NCBI RefSeq assembly: GCF_011057975.1
Contig: NZ_CP049109.1
Span: 3,255,001 to 3,319,000, forward strand
Length of the DNA stretch: 64,000 nucleotides
Origin: Sphingosinithalassobacter tenebrarum
Lineage (GTDB): Bacteria > Pseudomonadota > Alphaproteobacteria > Sphingomonadales > Sphingomonadaceae
Direction of reading: 5' to 3'
In this document: positions 1 to 9,370 of the stretch, one piece after another
Layout: each line of letters begins with the position of its first letter
How positions within the stretch are numbered: position 1 is the stretch's first letter
Translations under genes and position numbers: made by a program
Notes under the pieces: generated by a model
Databases searched by the model: none
The model's input: the letters and a program-made list of their open reading frames with translations, nothing else
What the model was told of the DNA's origin: nothing

Positions 1-1
1 C

Positions 2-586
2 TTCGGCACCGGCTATACCGGGCATCAGCCCGGCGAAGCCTTCGAATATATGATCCTCAACTGGGCGTTCGTGCAGGCGATTCTGGAGCGCGCCGCCGAC
101 AAGCCGATCGCCCGGATCCTGGACGAGACCGTGTTCGCGCCCGCGGGCATGGCGCATTCGACCAGCTTCGTCGGGTCGCTGCCCGGTCCCGATCCGGTCG
201 CGCCGGTGGGTCAGGTATTGCCGATGCCGAGCTATCTGGTCTGTGCCGGCGGCGTTGCTTCGACGCCCGCTGATCTGATCCGGCTGCTGCGCTATCCCTA
301 TACCGACGGCTATCCCGAAGCCGATCGCCGCGCGCTGGAGGCTGTTGCGAGCCCCGACAGCCATTATGCGCTCGGCGGCCGCACGCGCTATTTCACTGTC
401 GAAGGCGTGACGCACAATCTGAGCTGGAAGAGCGGCAGCAACGGCGCGTTCAAGTCGCGCGCCGCCTATGATCCGGTCACCGGGCTCGGCTATGCGGTCG
501 TCACCAACGAAGGCGACAACGGACTGCTTTACGACCTGACGGCAGGCTGGGTGCACGATATGCTGGGCGTCGAGATCACGGACTGA
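2..586 (+). CDS. Serine hydrolase (class C beta-lactamase-like), 5' end missing
   Basis: C-terminal part of a penicillin-binding-protein/class C beta-lactamase-fold serine hydrolase. The frame is open from base 2, so the gene begins upstream and the nucleophile SxxK region is not in view. A KSG triad near codon 142 of the visible part matches the KTG/HxG element of the fold, followed by the usual NGAF glycine turn. The place where YxN normally sits reads EYMILNW, so the motif asparagine looks replaced. Substrate cannot be deduced; such proteins are often esterases or D-aminopeptidases. The next gene starts 67 bp later in the same direction. Confidence 0.75.
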   Translation, partial: FGTGYTGHQPGEAFEYMILNWAFVQAILERAADKPIARILDETVFAPAGMAHSTSFVGSLPGPDPVAPVGQVLPMPSYLVCAGGVASTPADLIRLLRYPYTDGYPEADRRALEAVASPDSHYALGGRTRYFTVEGVTHNLSWKSGSNGAFKSRAAYDPVTGLGYAVVTNEGDNGLLYDLTAGWVHDMLGVEITD

Positions 587-653
587 GCCGGCGTGATGAT
601 CGCCGCCGCATCTCCGGTTGCAATCGCGCCCGCCCCTGCCGCATAGCGATGTC

Positions 654-899
654 ATGGCAGAGGAAGCGGAAATCGCCGAACTTTCGTTCGAGCAGGCGTT
701 GAAGAAACTCGAATGGATCGTGGGCCGGCTGGAGAGCGGCGAAGCCGAGCTTCAGGAGGCGATCGACCTCTATGAGGAAGGCGACCGTCTGCGGCGCCAA
801 TGTGCCTCGCGGCTCGATGCGGCGCAGGCGCGGATCGAAGCGATCAAGCTCGATTCCACGGGCGAGCCCTCGGGCACCACGCCCTTTTCGGCAGGCTGA
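654..899 (+). CDS. xseB: Exodeoxyribonuclease VII small subunit
   Basis: 81 residues, the normal XseB size. The short helical protein contains the family pattern FEQALKKLEWIVGRLESGE followed by LYEEGDRLRRQC. XseB binds several copies of XseA to form exonuclease VII, which degrades single-stranded DNA in repair. An upstream in-frame start at 618 would add 12 residues without similarity to the family, so ATG 654 is chosen. It lies 5 bp before ispA, the standard xseB-ispA arrangement of proteobacteria. xseA is not in this window. Confidence 0.93.
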   Translation: MAEEAEIAELSFEQALKKLEWIVGRLESGEAELQEAIDLYEEGDRLRRQCASRLDAAQARIEAIKLDSTGEPSGTTPFSAG

Positions 900-904
900 G
901 CGCA

Positions 905-1804
905 GTGGGCCAGGCCTCGCTCGCGCTCGGCGCGGCACTCAGGGACGTCGCCGAGGAAATGGACCGGCAGTTCGACCGGCTGCTGGCCGTTCCCGACGAT
1001 TCCCGCGCCGAACTCTATCAGGCGATGCGCCATGCGGCGATGGGCGGCGGCAAGCGGCTGCGGCCGCTGCTGGTATTCGCCACCGCCAGGCTGTTCGGGG
1101 TTGATCGCGCCTGTACGGCGCGCGTCGCGCTCGCAGTCGAGTGCATCCATGTCTATTCGCTGATTCACGACGATCTGCCGTCGATGGACGATGACGACAC
1201 GCGCCGGGGCAAGCCGACGGTGCATCGCATGTTCGACGAGGCGACCGCGGTGCTGGCCGGAGACTGTCTCCACGCGCTCGCCTTCGAAGTGCTTGCACAC
1301 GAAGCGACGCATCGCGATCCCTTTGTCCGCAGCGAGCTGATCGCCGCGCTTGCCCATGCGTCCGGCCCGGCGGGCATGGCGGGCGGGCAGATGATGGACC
1401 TGAAGGCGGAGAGCGAAAGCTTCGACCTGCCGGCGGTCACGCGGCTGCAGGCGATGAAGACCGGCGCGCTGATTGGCTTTTCGGTCGAGGCGGGCGCGAT
1501 CCTCGGGCGGCTTTCGCATGAGGGGCGGCGCGGGCTGCATGGCTATGCGCACGATCTCGGCCTCGCCTTCCAGATCGCCGACGATATTCTCGACGCGACG
1601 GGCGACGAGGCAAGCGTCGGCAAGAAGCTGCGCAAGGACGGCGAGCAGGGCAAGGAGACGTTCCTGACGCTGCTCGGGCTCGAACGTGCGCGCGAACAGG
1701 CCGAGTTGCTGGTCGCCCAGGCGATCGAGCATCTCCACGGCTATGGCGAGGAGGCAGATCTGCTGCGCGACATCGCCCGTTTCGTGCTGGAGCGCGACCG
1801 GTAA
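905..1804 (+). CDS. ispA: Polyprenyl (farnesyl/geranyl) diphosphate synthase
   Basis: 299 residues starting at GTG 905, 5 bp after xseB. It condenses isopentenyl diphosphate with allylic diphosphates in the cytoplasm, giving farnesyl diphosphate for undecaprenol, quinones and carotenoids. The first aspartate-rich motif DDLPSMDDDD starts at residue 89 and the second, ADDILD, at about residue 226; the GGGKRLRP substrate-binding segment is near residue 44. A longer reading from 800 overlaps xseB and gives an unrelated N-terminus, so it is rejected. Chain-length specificity cannot be settled by eye; farnesyl is the default for an xseB neighbour. Confidence 0.93.
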   Translation: MGQASLALGAALRDVAEEMDRQFDRLLAVPDDSRAELYQAMRHAAMGGGKRLRPLLVFATARLFGVDRACTARVALAVECIHVYSLIHDDLPSMDDDDTRRGKPTVHRMFDEATAVLAGDCLHALAFEVLAHEATHRDPFVRSELIAALAHASGPAGMAGGQMMDLKAESESFDLPAVTRLQAMKTGALIGFSVEAGAILGRLSHEGRRGLHGYAHDLGLAFQIADDILDATGDEASVGKKLRKDGEQGKETFLTLLGLERAREQAELLVAQAIEHLHGYGEEADLLRDIARFVLERDR

Positions 1805-1811
1805 CGGCACG

Positions 1812-2483
1812 ATGCTTCGCCGCACCGCATTTTTCGTCCTGACGCTTGCCGCGCTGCTGATCATCGGCTGGATGATCGCGGCGGACTGGCGCCCGGCGGA
1901 GGCCGATTATCCGCGCCAGGGCATCGACGTGTCGCACCATCAGGGCGCGATCGACTGGGACGCGCTGCCCGACGAAGTCGACTTCGCCTATATCAAGGCG
2001 AGCGAAGGCGGCGATCACCGCGACGATCGCTTCGCCGAAAACTGGCGCGGCGCGCGGTCGGCCGGAATCGCGCGCGGCGCCTATCACTATTTTTCGCTGT
2101 GCACGCCGGGAGCGGAGCAGGCGAACAACTTCATCGCGACGGTTCCGGCGAGCCGCGACATGCTGCCGCCGGCGGTCGATCTGGAATTCGGCGGCAATTG
2201 CAGCGAGCGGCTGACGCCCGACGCACTTGCGACCGAACTCACTCTCTTTATCACCCGCGTCGAGGCGCGCTACGGCCGCCGGGTCGTCCTCTATCTGACG
2301 CGCGAATTCGAGGGCGGATATGAAATCAGCCGCCGCTTCCCCGATCAGCCTTTGTGGCTGCGCAGCATCGTGCTGAAACCCGATTGGGGCACGCGTCCCT
2401 GGAGCCTGTGGCAGGCATCCAGCTTCCGCCGTATTCCCGGCATCAGCGGCGGAGTCGACTGGAACGTCGCCGCGCGGCCTTGA
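1812..2483 (+). CDS. GH25-family lysozyme-like protein, membrane anchored
   Basis: 223 residues. Residues 8-25 form one hydrophobic segment that is a signal or membrane anchor. The rest resembles glycoside hydrolase family 25 (Chalaropsis-type muramidase): GIDVSHHQG with Asp39, FAYIKASEG, and the catalytic-type pair Asp123/Glu125 in AVDLEFGG. GH25 enzymes cleave the MurNAc-GlcNAc bond of peptidoglycan. Cell-wall remodelling from the periplasmic side is the likely role. It follows ispA by 7 bp and probably shares its transcript. GH25 lacks a cell-wall-binding module here, which suits a Gram-negative housekeeping hydrolase. Confidence 0.85.
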   Translation: MLRRTAFFVLTLAALLIIGWMIAADWRPAEADYPRQGIDVSHHQGAIDWDALPDEVDFAYIKASEGGDHRDDRFAENWRGARSAGIARGAYHYFSLCTPGAEQANNFIATVPASRDMLPPAVDLEFGGNCSERLTPDALATELTLFITRVEARYGRRVVLYLTREFEGGYEISRRFPDQPLWLRSIVLKPDWGTRPWSLWQASSFRRIPGISGGVDWNVAARP

Positions 2484-2537
2484 CTTGGCACCGGCTGCCC
2501 CGCAGCACGTGCCCGACCAAAAGAAGGATTTCCGCAC

Positions 2538-3044
2538 ATGACGGTTCGCACCGGCGTCTATCCCGGCACTTTCGATCCGATCACGCTTGGCCATATGGAT
2601 ATCATCGGCCGCGCGGCGAAACTGGTCGACCGGCTGGTAATCGGCGTGACCACCAATCCGTCGAAGAATCCGATGTTCTCGGTCGAGGAACGGATGACGA
2701 TGGTGAAGCGCGAGGTCGAGAAGTTGGAGGGCGAGATCCACGTCGTCAGCTTCAACGCGCTGCTGATGGATTTTGCCGAGCGCGAGGGCGCAAGCATGAT
2801 CGTGCGCGGGCTGCGCGCCGTCGCCGATTTCGAATATGAATATCAGATGGCGGGGATGAACCAGCAGCTCAACGACAAGATCGAGACTGTCTTCCTGATG
2901 GCCGATGTGTCGCTGCAGCCGATCGCGAGCCGGCTGGTCAAGGAAATCGCGATGTTCGGCGGCGATATCGGCAAGTTCGTGACGCCCGCCGTGGGGGACG
3001 AAGTGGTCGCCCGGGTGGCTGAAATCGGCCTGAAAGGCGACTGA
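2538..3044 (+). CDS. coaD: Phosphopantetheine adenylyltransferase
   Basis: 168 residues, typical for CoaD. It transfers AMP from ATP to 4'-phosphopantetheine, the penultimate step of coenzyme A synthesis. The nucleotidyltransferase signature YPGTFDPITLGH spans residues 8-19, with His19 in the HxGH-like position. The RGLRAVADFEYE segment of CoaD is present near residue 90. An AAGAAGGA ribosome-binding site precedes ATG 2538. It lies between a muramidase gene and a cyclophilin gene on the same strand. Confidence 0.96.
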   Translation: MTVRTGVYPGTFDPITLGHMDIIGRAAKLVDRLVIGVTTNPSKNPMFSVEERMTMVKREVEKLEGEIHVVSFNALLMDFAEREGASMIVRGLRAVADFEYEYQMAGMNQQLNDKIETVFLMADVSLQPIASRLVKEIAMFGGDIGKFVTPAVGDEVVARVAEIGLKGD

Positions 3045-3135
3045 CGGAACAGCGTTGCGTGCCAAAGGGGCTATCCCGGCAGGGCGATTTTGCCTAAACC
3101 GGCGCCCAATTGCCGTTTTCTGGGTGGGGAAGTTG

Positions 3136-3822
3136 ATGCGTATCGCCGCAATGCTCCTGGCGTTTCTGGGGCTGTTTTCTATTGTGCCGGCATCGGCGCA
3201 GACCTCGCGGGTCGTACCGTCGAACCGGCCCGAGCCACCCTCGCCCAGCGACCCGGAAAATCTCTGGCTGCTCGACCTTTCGACCGGCGGTCGCGTGACC
3301 ATCTGGCTGCGCCCCGATGTCGCGCCGGAGACGGTCGAGCGCATCAAGACGCTGACGCGCGAGAAATTCTATGACGGGCTGACCTTTCACCGCGTCATCG
3401 AAGGCTTCATGGCACAGAGCGGCGACCCGGAAGGCACCGGCCAGGGCGGGTCGGAGCTTCCCGATGTCAAAGCCGAGTTCAACTACCTGCCGCATGTGCG
3501 CGGCGCCGTGGGTGCGGCCCGCGAAGGCGCACCTCCGGGCGCGGACGAGGAAACCCGCACCAAGGCGGAAAACAGCGCGAACAGCCAGTTCTACATCATG
3601 TTCGCGCCGCGTCTCTCGCTCGATCGCGACTATACGGTGTTCGGGCGCGTGATCGACGGCATGGAATATGTCGATACCATCACGCGCGGACAGCCGCCGG
3701 CGAATCCCACGCGCATCCTGCATGCCTGGATCGCCGCAGACGATCCCCCCGCCTATCAGCCGCCCGCGCCGCGCGAGCTGCCCGAAGGCGAGGAACGCGT
3801 GACGCTGCCCGGGGCCGAATGA
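3136..3822 (+). CDS. Periplasmic cyclophilin-type peptidyl-prolyl isomerase
   Basis: 228 residues from ATG 3136; an upstream start at 3055 would put 27 charged residues before the signal peptide and is rejected. Residues 1-21 are a signal peptide ending ASAQ. The cyclophilin fold follows: [20 protein letters not shown], then the NSQFYIMFA strand. It should accelerate cis-trans isomerisation of prolyl bonds in the periplasm or envelope. A proline-rich C-terminal tail (about residues 200-228) follows the catalytic domain. The start lies 91 bp after coaD. Confidence 0.9.
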   Translation: MRIAAMLLAFLGLFSIVPASAQTSRVVPSNRPEPPSPSDPENLWLLDLSTGGRVTIWLRPDVAPETVERIKTLTREKFYDGLTFHRVIEGFMAQSGDPEGTGQGGSELPDVKAEFNYLPHVRGAVGAAREGAPPGADEETRTKAENSANSQFYIMFAPRLSLDRDYTVFGRVIDGMEYVDTITRGQPPANPTRILHAWIAADDPPAYQPPAPRELPEGEERVTLPGAE

Positions 3823-3856
3823 GGACGCGCCCGGCGCTTGCCGGGCCGATACGGCC

Positions 3857-4891
3857 ATGAACGTCGATCTTTTCGACTTCGACCTTCCGAACGACCGGAT
3901 CGCGCTGCGCCCGGCGAGCCCGCGCGACGCGGCGCGCATGCTGGTGCTTGCGGGCGAGGAAACACGCGACGCGAGCGTATCGGACTTGCCGGCGATGCTG
4001 CGCGCCGGCGACATGCTGGTATTCAACGACACGCGCGTCATCCCCGCGCAGCTCGAAGGCATGCGCGGGGACGCCCGGATCGGCGCGACGCTGCACAAGC
4101 GCGAAGGCCCGCGCCGCTGGCGTGCCTTCATCCGCAACGCCAAGAGGCTGCGCGAAAACGACAGAATCGATTTCGGATCAGGCGTCACAGCAATTGCCCG
4201 CGACCGCGCGGAGGACGGCAGTTTCGCGCTGGAGTTTCCCGGCGACGAGCCGGTCGAGCTGCTGCTCGAGCGGGCGGGGCGGATGCCGCTGCCGCCCTAT
4301 ATCGCAAGCAAGCGCGATCTGGATGCGCGCGATCGCGACGATTATCAGACGATGTTCGCGCGCGAGGCAGGCGCCGTCGCGGCGCCCACCGCCGCGTTGC
4401 ATTTCACGCCCGGCCTGATAGCCGCGCTGGACCAGGCCGGGATCAGCCATGCCACGCTTACCCTGCATGTCGGCGCGGGCACGTTCCTGCCGGTCAAGGC
4501 GAACGATACCGACGCGCACCAAATGCATGCCGAATGGGGCCGGATCGACCAGGAAACGGCGGACCGGCTGAATGCCGTGCGCGCCGATGGCGGACGGCTG
4601 ATCGCTGTGGGCACCACCAGCCTGCGCCTGCTGGAAAGCGCCACGGGCGAGGACAATGTCATCCGCCCGTTCGAAGGCGATACGGCGATCTTCATCACGC
4701 CGGGCTATCGCTTTCGCGCGATCGACGGGCTGATGACCAATTTCCACCTGCCCCGCTCGACTCTGTTCATGCTGGTATCGGCACTGATGGGGCTGGATCG
4801 GATGCAGGCGGCATATGCCCATGCGATCGGAAACGGCTATCGCTTCTATTCCTATGGCGATGCCAGCCTGTTGCTGCCGGGACATTTGTAA
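3857..4891 (+). CDS. queA: S-adenosylmethionine:tRNA ribosyltransferase-isomerase
   Basis: 344 residues, the usual QueA length. It transfers and rearranges the ribose of SAM onto preQ1 in tRNA to give epoxyqueuosine. Family segments visible are [20 protein letters not shown] at the N-terminus, [36 protein letters not shown] and the C-terminal [19 protein letters not shown]. It is 34 bp after the cyclophilin gene and ends the forward cluster. tgt (11631) and queG (44775) of the same pathway are also in this window but not adjacent. Confidence 0.96.
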   Translation: MNVDLFDFDLPNDRIALRPASPRDAARMLVLAGEETRDASVSDLPAMLRAGDMLVFNDTRVIPAQLEGMRGDARIGATLHKREGPRRWRAFIRNAKRLRENDRIDFGSGVTAIARDRAEDGSFALEFPGDEPVELLLERAGRMPLPPYIASKRDLDARDRDDYQTMFAREAGAVAAPTAALHFTPGLIAALDQAGISHATLTLHVGAGTFLPVKANDTDAHQMHAEWGRIDQETADRLNAVRADGGRLIAVGTTSLRLLESATGEDNVIRPFEGDTAIFITPGYRFRAIDGLMTNFHLPRSTLFMLVSALMGLDRMQAAYAHAIGNGYRFYSYGDASLLLPGHL

Positions 4892-5061
4892 TTTTTTGGC
4901 CGCTTGACCGGGCCACCGGCGGCCTTATCCATTCGAAAATGCAGACACGGCGGATACGGGCGTGAAAGCCGCCGGGGGGATTCAGGACAGGTTCAAGATT
5001 GCAAGACGAGCCTCGGCGCAACGGGTCAGAGGCATATAGTCGAGTTTCGGGGGAGATTTCG

Positions 5062-8000
5062 ATGAAGGGCAAGCGGTTTCCGGTGTGGTTCGGCGCAATC
5101 GTTGCCGCGATGCTGGCGACGGCGCAACCGGCGCTGGCGCAGCAGGGGTTTTCCGGCGAACTCGCCCCCGGCGATACGCAGATCGACACCGGCGAATATG
5201 TCGATGCGCACAGCTTCACCGCCACCGCCGGCCAGCGCATCACCGTCACGATGGAGTCGGACGATTTCGACACCTATCTCGCAGTCTCCGGGCCGGGCGA
5301 TTTTGCCGAGCATAATGACGACGCGACCGAAGACAGCACCAACAGCGCGCTGACCTTCGTCGCCCCCGCGTCCGGCGAATATCGCATCCTCGCCACCAGC
5401 TATGAAGGCGGCGAAACCGGCCGTTATCGCGGCACGATCGATATCGGCGGTGGCGCTGTTGCAGACCAGTCTGCCCGACAGACCGTTACCGGCACGCTGT
5501 CCACCAGCGACGCCCAGCTCGACAACGGCGAGTATTTCGACACCTATCCGGTAACGTTGCGCGCGGGGCAGCGCGTCTCGATCGCGATGGAGTCGGGCGA
5601 ATTCGACACCTATCTGGTGGTGATCGGTCCCGACACCGAGTTTACGCGCGAAAATGATGATGCCGGCGACACGACGACTGACGCCGCACTCACATTCACG
5701 GCGCCGACCGACGGCGAGTACCAGATCGCCGCAACCAGCTTCGAAGGTAATCAGACCGGCAGCTATACGCTGACGATCGAAGGTGCCCGGCTGACGGGAC
5801 AGGCCGTCACGCAAGCGCCCGTTGCCCCGGCGGGATCGGGCAGCGGATTTGTCGCACGGCTCGACGCCACCGACGGCAAGCTCGACAGCGGCGAGTATCG
5901 CGACGTCTATACCTTTTCGGCACGCGCCGGGCAGCGCGTTTCGGCACGCGCCGAATCGAGCGATTTCGACACCTATCTGATGGTGCGCGGCCCCAATGAC
6001 TTCAGCGAGGAAAATGACGACGCCGCCGAGGACGATCGCAACGCAGCGCTCGATTTCGCGACTCCCGAGGAAGGCGATTACCGGCTGGTGGTCACCAGCT
6101 ACGAAGCGGGCGAAAGCGGTGACTACAACCTGATCGTCAACGGCGTGTCGCTCGACAGCGAAAGCGTGGCGCTCAACCAGACCGTCTACGAACAGACGAT
6201 AAGCGGCGCGCTCGAGCGCAGCGACAGCCGACTGGGCACCGGCGAATATACCGACCGCTACACGATCACCGCGCGCGCGGGGCAGCGGATCGCGCTGTCG
6301 GCGCTGTCTGACGATTTCGATACCTATCTGATGGTGCGCGGGCCGGGCGACTTTTCGCAGGACAATGACGATGCCGTGGCCGGCGAGCGCAATGCCGCGA
6401 TGCGCTTTACCGCGCCCGCAGACGGCGAATATCGCGTCATCGTCACCAGCTATGCCGAAGGAACCACCGGCGCCTATCAGCTGTCGGTCGGCGGCGCGCG
6501 CATCGACGGCCAGGGGAACGCCGCGCCGGCGCAGAGCGGCAACGGCATGACGCTGGGCACCCCGGTGCGCGGCACGCTGGCTTCGGGCGACAACGAATTG
6601 CGCTCGGGCGAGTATGTCGACACCTGGGAATTGCGCGCGACGCCGGGCGAACGGATCGCGGTGCGGCTTATGTCGGACGCGATCGACACCTATCTGATCG
6701 TGCTCGGCACCGACGGGCGGATCGGCGAGAATGACGACGATCCCAACGGCAACGGATCCTCGGATGCAATGCTGGAGCTGACCGTTCCGGCCGATGGCCG
6801 CGTCTCGATCGGCGCGACCAGCTATCAGCCGGGCGAGACCGGGGGCTATACCCTGGTCGCCGAGCGTGTCGGCGCGGGCACAGGCGGCAGTGGCAGCAGC
6901 AGTCAGAACAGCATCAGCGTCGGGCAGACGGTTCGCGGTTCGCTAGGGTCCGGCGAAGCGCGCGAGGGCAAGTATGAAGACGTCTACGTCCTGCGCGGCG
7001 AAGCCGGACAGAGCATCGAAATCCGGCTCGATTCGACCGCGTTCGATCCCACGCTGGCCATTCGCGGCGGTAACGGATTTTCCGATTCGAACGATGACGA
7101 TCCGGCCGTCGAGAATACGCGCAACAGCCGTCTGGTCGTCACGCTGCCGCAAAGCGGCACCTACAGCCTCGTCGTTTCAAGCTATGAGGCACAGGCGACC
7201 GGCGGCTATTCGCTCAGTGTCGCGCCCGCGCAGGCCCCGGCCGGCACCCCGGCCACGAGCGGCGGTACCGACATGCTGGCGCTGGGCCGCACCGCTACCG
7301 GGCGGCTGCAGAATGGCGACCGCCAGCTCAATTCGGGCGAATATGCCGATGCCTACAGCTTCGCGGGGCGCGCGGGACAGGAAATCGAGATCGACCTCAA
7401 CTCGAGCGATTTCGATCCCTATCTGATCCTTTCCGGTCCCGGCGATTTCCATGAGGAAAATGACGACGCCGTCACCGAAAGCGGGCGCTCCACGCATGAC
7501 AGCCGGATCGTGGTCACGCTTCCCGAGGACGGGACTTATTATGTCAACGTCACTTCCTATCAGGCTGGCGAAACCGGGGCGTATCGCGTCGGGCTGAACG
7601 CGGGCAGCGGCGCTTCGGGCATGGTTTCGAACCGCAGCGCGTCGGGCGGCGGCCCGCGTGTTTTCGCGGTGATGGTGGGCATTGCCGACTATCCCGGCAC
7701 CGCCAACGACCTCTCAAGCACCGACGAGGACGCAATCAAGCTGGGCGAGACACTGCGCCGCTCGGGCCTGCTCAACCCCTCAAGCGTTACGCTGGTCGAC
7801 GCGCAGGCCACGCGCGCCGGCGTTCGCAACGCGATTGCCAGCGTCGCGGCGCAGGCCGGGCCCGAGGATCTGTTCCTCTTCTTCTATTCCGGCCACGGCA
7901 ATCAGGTGCCGACGCCGGTTTCGGCCGAGGAGCTGGACGGGCGTTCGGAAACCATCCTGCTCTATGACGGGCAGGCGAGCGACAACGAACTCGCCCAATG

Positions 8001-8373
8001 GCTGTCGGGCGTCCGCACGCGGATGCAGATGGTGGTGTTCGATTCCTGTTTCAGCGGCGGCATGAACAATCTGGTCAACAAGCCCAATGTCATGGGTATC
8101 TTCAGCTCCGAGGAGGATCTGACCAGCCTTGTGGCGCAGAAATACCAGGCAGGCGGCTATCTCGCCTATTTCCTGCGCAATGCACTGTCGGGCGAAGCCG
8201 ACACCAATCACGATCGCGTGCTGACGGCGGGTGAACTGACGCAATATCTCCGGCTGAAGTTCAGCGCCGAGGGCCCCCTGCCCGCCTCCACGCTCGACAA
8301 TATCCGCAACTATCAGAATCTGACGATCGATCGCGGCGGCGTGCGAGTCGACGATATGGTGCTGCGTCTTTGA
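5062..8373 (+). CDS. Secreted caspase-family protein with seven PPC-like repeats
   Basis: 1103 residues. Residues 1-26 are a signal peptide ending ALA. Seven tandem beta-rich repeats of about 120 residues start near residues 31, 142, 264, 380, 502, 624 and 745; each has GEY.D, AGQR, DFDTYL.V.GP, ENDDA and a closing TSY..GETG.Y, as in bacterial pre-peptidase C-terminal (PPC) domains. From about residue 866 a peptidase C14 (caspase-like) domain follows, with the dyad His945 (YSGHG) and Cys996 (DSCFSG). An EF-hand-like loop starts at Asp1047. Start chosen at ATG 5062 because the signal peptide begins there; 4999 would add 21 hydrophilic residues. Predicted exported; substrate unknown. Confidence 0.9.
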   Translation: MKGKRFPVWFGAIVAAMLATAQPALAQQGFSGELAPGDTQIDTGEYVDAHSFTATAGQRITVTMESDDFDTYLAVSGPGDFAEHNDDATEDSTNSALTFVAPASGEYRILATSYEGGETGRYRGTIDIGGGAVADQSARQTVTGTLSTSDAQLDNGEYFDTYPVTLRAGQRVSIAMESGEFDTYLVVIGPDTEFTRENDDAGDTTTDAALTFTAPTDGEYQIAATSFEGNQTGSYTLTIEGARLTGQAVTQAPVAPAGSGSGFVARLDATDGKLDSGEYRDVYTFSARAGQRVSARAESSDFDTYLMVRGPNDFSEENDDAAEDDRNAALDFATPEEGDYRLVVTSYEAGESGDYNLIVNGVSLDSESVALNQTVYEQTISGALERSDSRLGTGEYTDRYTITARAGQRIALSALSDDFDTYLMVRGPGDFSQDNDDAVAGERNAAMRFTAPADGEYRVIVTSYAEGTTGAYQLSVGGARIDGQGNAAPAQSGNGMTLGTPVRGTLASGDNELRSGEYVDTWELRATPGERIAVRLMSDAIDTYLIVLGTDGRIGENDDDPNGNGSSDAMLELTVPADGRVSIGATSYQPGETGGYTLVAERVGAGTGGSGSSSQNSISVGQTVRGSLGSGEAREGKYEDVYVLRGEAGQSIEIRLDSTAFDPTLAIRGGNGFSDSNDDDPAVENTRNSRLVVTLPQSGTYSLVVSSYEAQATGGYSLSVAPAQAPAGTPATSGGTDMLALGRTATGRLQNGDRQLNSGEYADAYSFAGRAGQEIEIDLNSSDFDPYLILSGPGDFHEENDDAVTESGRSTHDSRIVVTLPEDGTYYVNVTSYQAGETGAYRVGLNAGSGASGMVSNRSASGGGPRVFAVMVGIADYPGTANDLSSTDEDAIKLGETLRRSGLLNPSSVTLVDAQATRAGVRNAIASVAAQAGPEDLFLFFYSGHGNQVPTPVSAEELDGRSETILLYDGQASDNELAQWLSGVRTRMQMVVFDSCFSGGMNNLVNKPNVMGIFSSEEDLTSLVAQKYQAGGYLAYFLRNALSGEADTNHDRVLTAGELTQYLRLKFSAEGPLPASTLDNIRNYQNLTIDRGGVRVDDMVLRL

Positions 8374-8446
8374 ACGCGGATGCGATGGTCACCGACATCA
8401 CAAGTGCTAGTATCTCCTGCGACCCGCCCGCTATGACCCGGGCATA

Positions 8447-9370
8447 ATGGGAGCGAATCACGACCATCATCACGGGCCGGGGCACAGCCATGCCCCCGCC
8501 GATTTCGGCCGCGCCTTCGCGATCGGCACCGCGCTGAATCTCGGCTTCGTCATCGTCGAGGGCGGCGCGGGCTTCCTGACCGATTCGATGGCGCTGCTCG
8601 CCGATGCCGGTCATAATCTTTCCGATGTGCTCGGGCTGCTGATCGCCTGGGCCGGAGCGGAGCTTTCGAAGCGGCCGCCGACGCGGCGATTCACCTATGG
8701 CCTGCGCGGCTCATCGATCCTTGCCGCATTGTTCAATGCCATCCTGCTGCTCGTCGCGGTCGGCATGATCGCCTGGGAAGCGCTCGGGCGCTTCGCCGAT
8801 CCGCCGCATGTATCGGGTACGACGGTGATGATCGTCGCTGGTATCGGCATCGTCATAAACACCGCCACTGCCCTGCTGTTCGTCAGCGGGCGCAAGGGCG
8901 ACATGAACATCCGCGGCGCGTTTCTGCACATGGCGGCGGACGCCGCGGTTTCGGCGGGCGTGGTGATCGGCGGCGGCCTGATCCTGTGGACCGGCGACGC
9001 CTGGATTGATCCGGTCGTCAGCCTGCTGATCGTCGCGGTGATTCTGTGGAGCACCTGGTCGCTGCTGCGCGATTCGGTTACGATGGCGCTTCAGGCCGTG
9101 CCGCCCGGGGTTGATATCGATCTGGTCGAAACAACACTGGCGAAGCTGCCCGGTGTCGAGCGCATCCACGATCTGCATATCTGGCCGATGAGCACGACCG
9201 AAACCGCGCTGACCGCGCATCTCGTCATGCCTGAGGGTCATCCCGGCGACACATTCCTCGCCGAATTACAGCACAAGCTGGCGCACGACTTCGGTATCGA
9301 CCATACCACCGTGCAGATCGAACTGGCGAACGGAGCGGAATGCCGGGTACATGGGAAAGGTAATGTCTGA
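8447..9370 (+). CDS. Cation diffusion facilitator (Zn/Co efflux type)
   Basis: 307 residues. A histidine-rich N-terminus (HDHHHGPGHSH, residues 5-15) precedes about six membrane helices and a cytoplasmic C-terminal domain, the plan of CzcD/ZitB. The paired metal-site motifs are HNLSD in helix 2 and HMAAD in helix 5. The protein exchanges protons for divalent metal across the inner membrane, probably zinc export. The gene overlaps the start of the next HAD gene by 8 bp, so the two are likely co-transcribed. Confidence 0.93.
   Translation: MGANHDHHHGPGHSHAPADFGRAFAIGTALNLGFVIVEGGAGFLTDSMALLADAGHNLSDVLGLLIAWAGAELSKRPPTRRFTYGLRGSSILAALFNAILLLVAVGMIAWEALGRFADPPHVSGTTVMIVAGIGIVINTATALLFVSGRKGDMNIRGAFLHMAADAAVSAGVVIGGGLILWTGDAWIDPVVSLLIVAVILWSTWSLLRDSVTMALQAVPPGVDIDLVETTLAKLPGVERIHDLHIWPMSTTETALTAHLVMPEGHPGDTFLAELQHKLAHDFGIDHTTVQIELANGAECRVHGKGNV

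Noticed and set aside
4892..5061. Possible terminator or small RNA after queA
   Set aside because: A weak GGCCGC/GCGGCC pairing without a T-run; not supported.
5152..7640. The seven internal repeats of the caspase gene as possible nucleotide repeat or CRISPR
   Set aside because: Similarity is at protein level with divergent bases and no constant short repeats or spacers.
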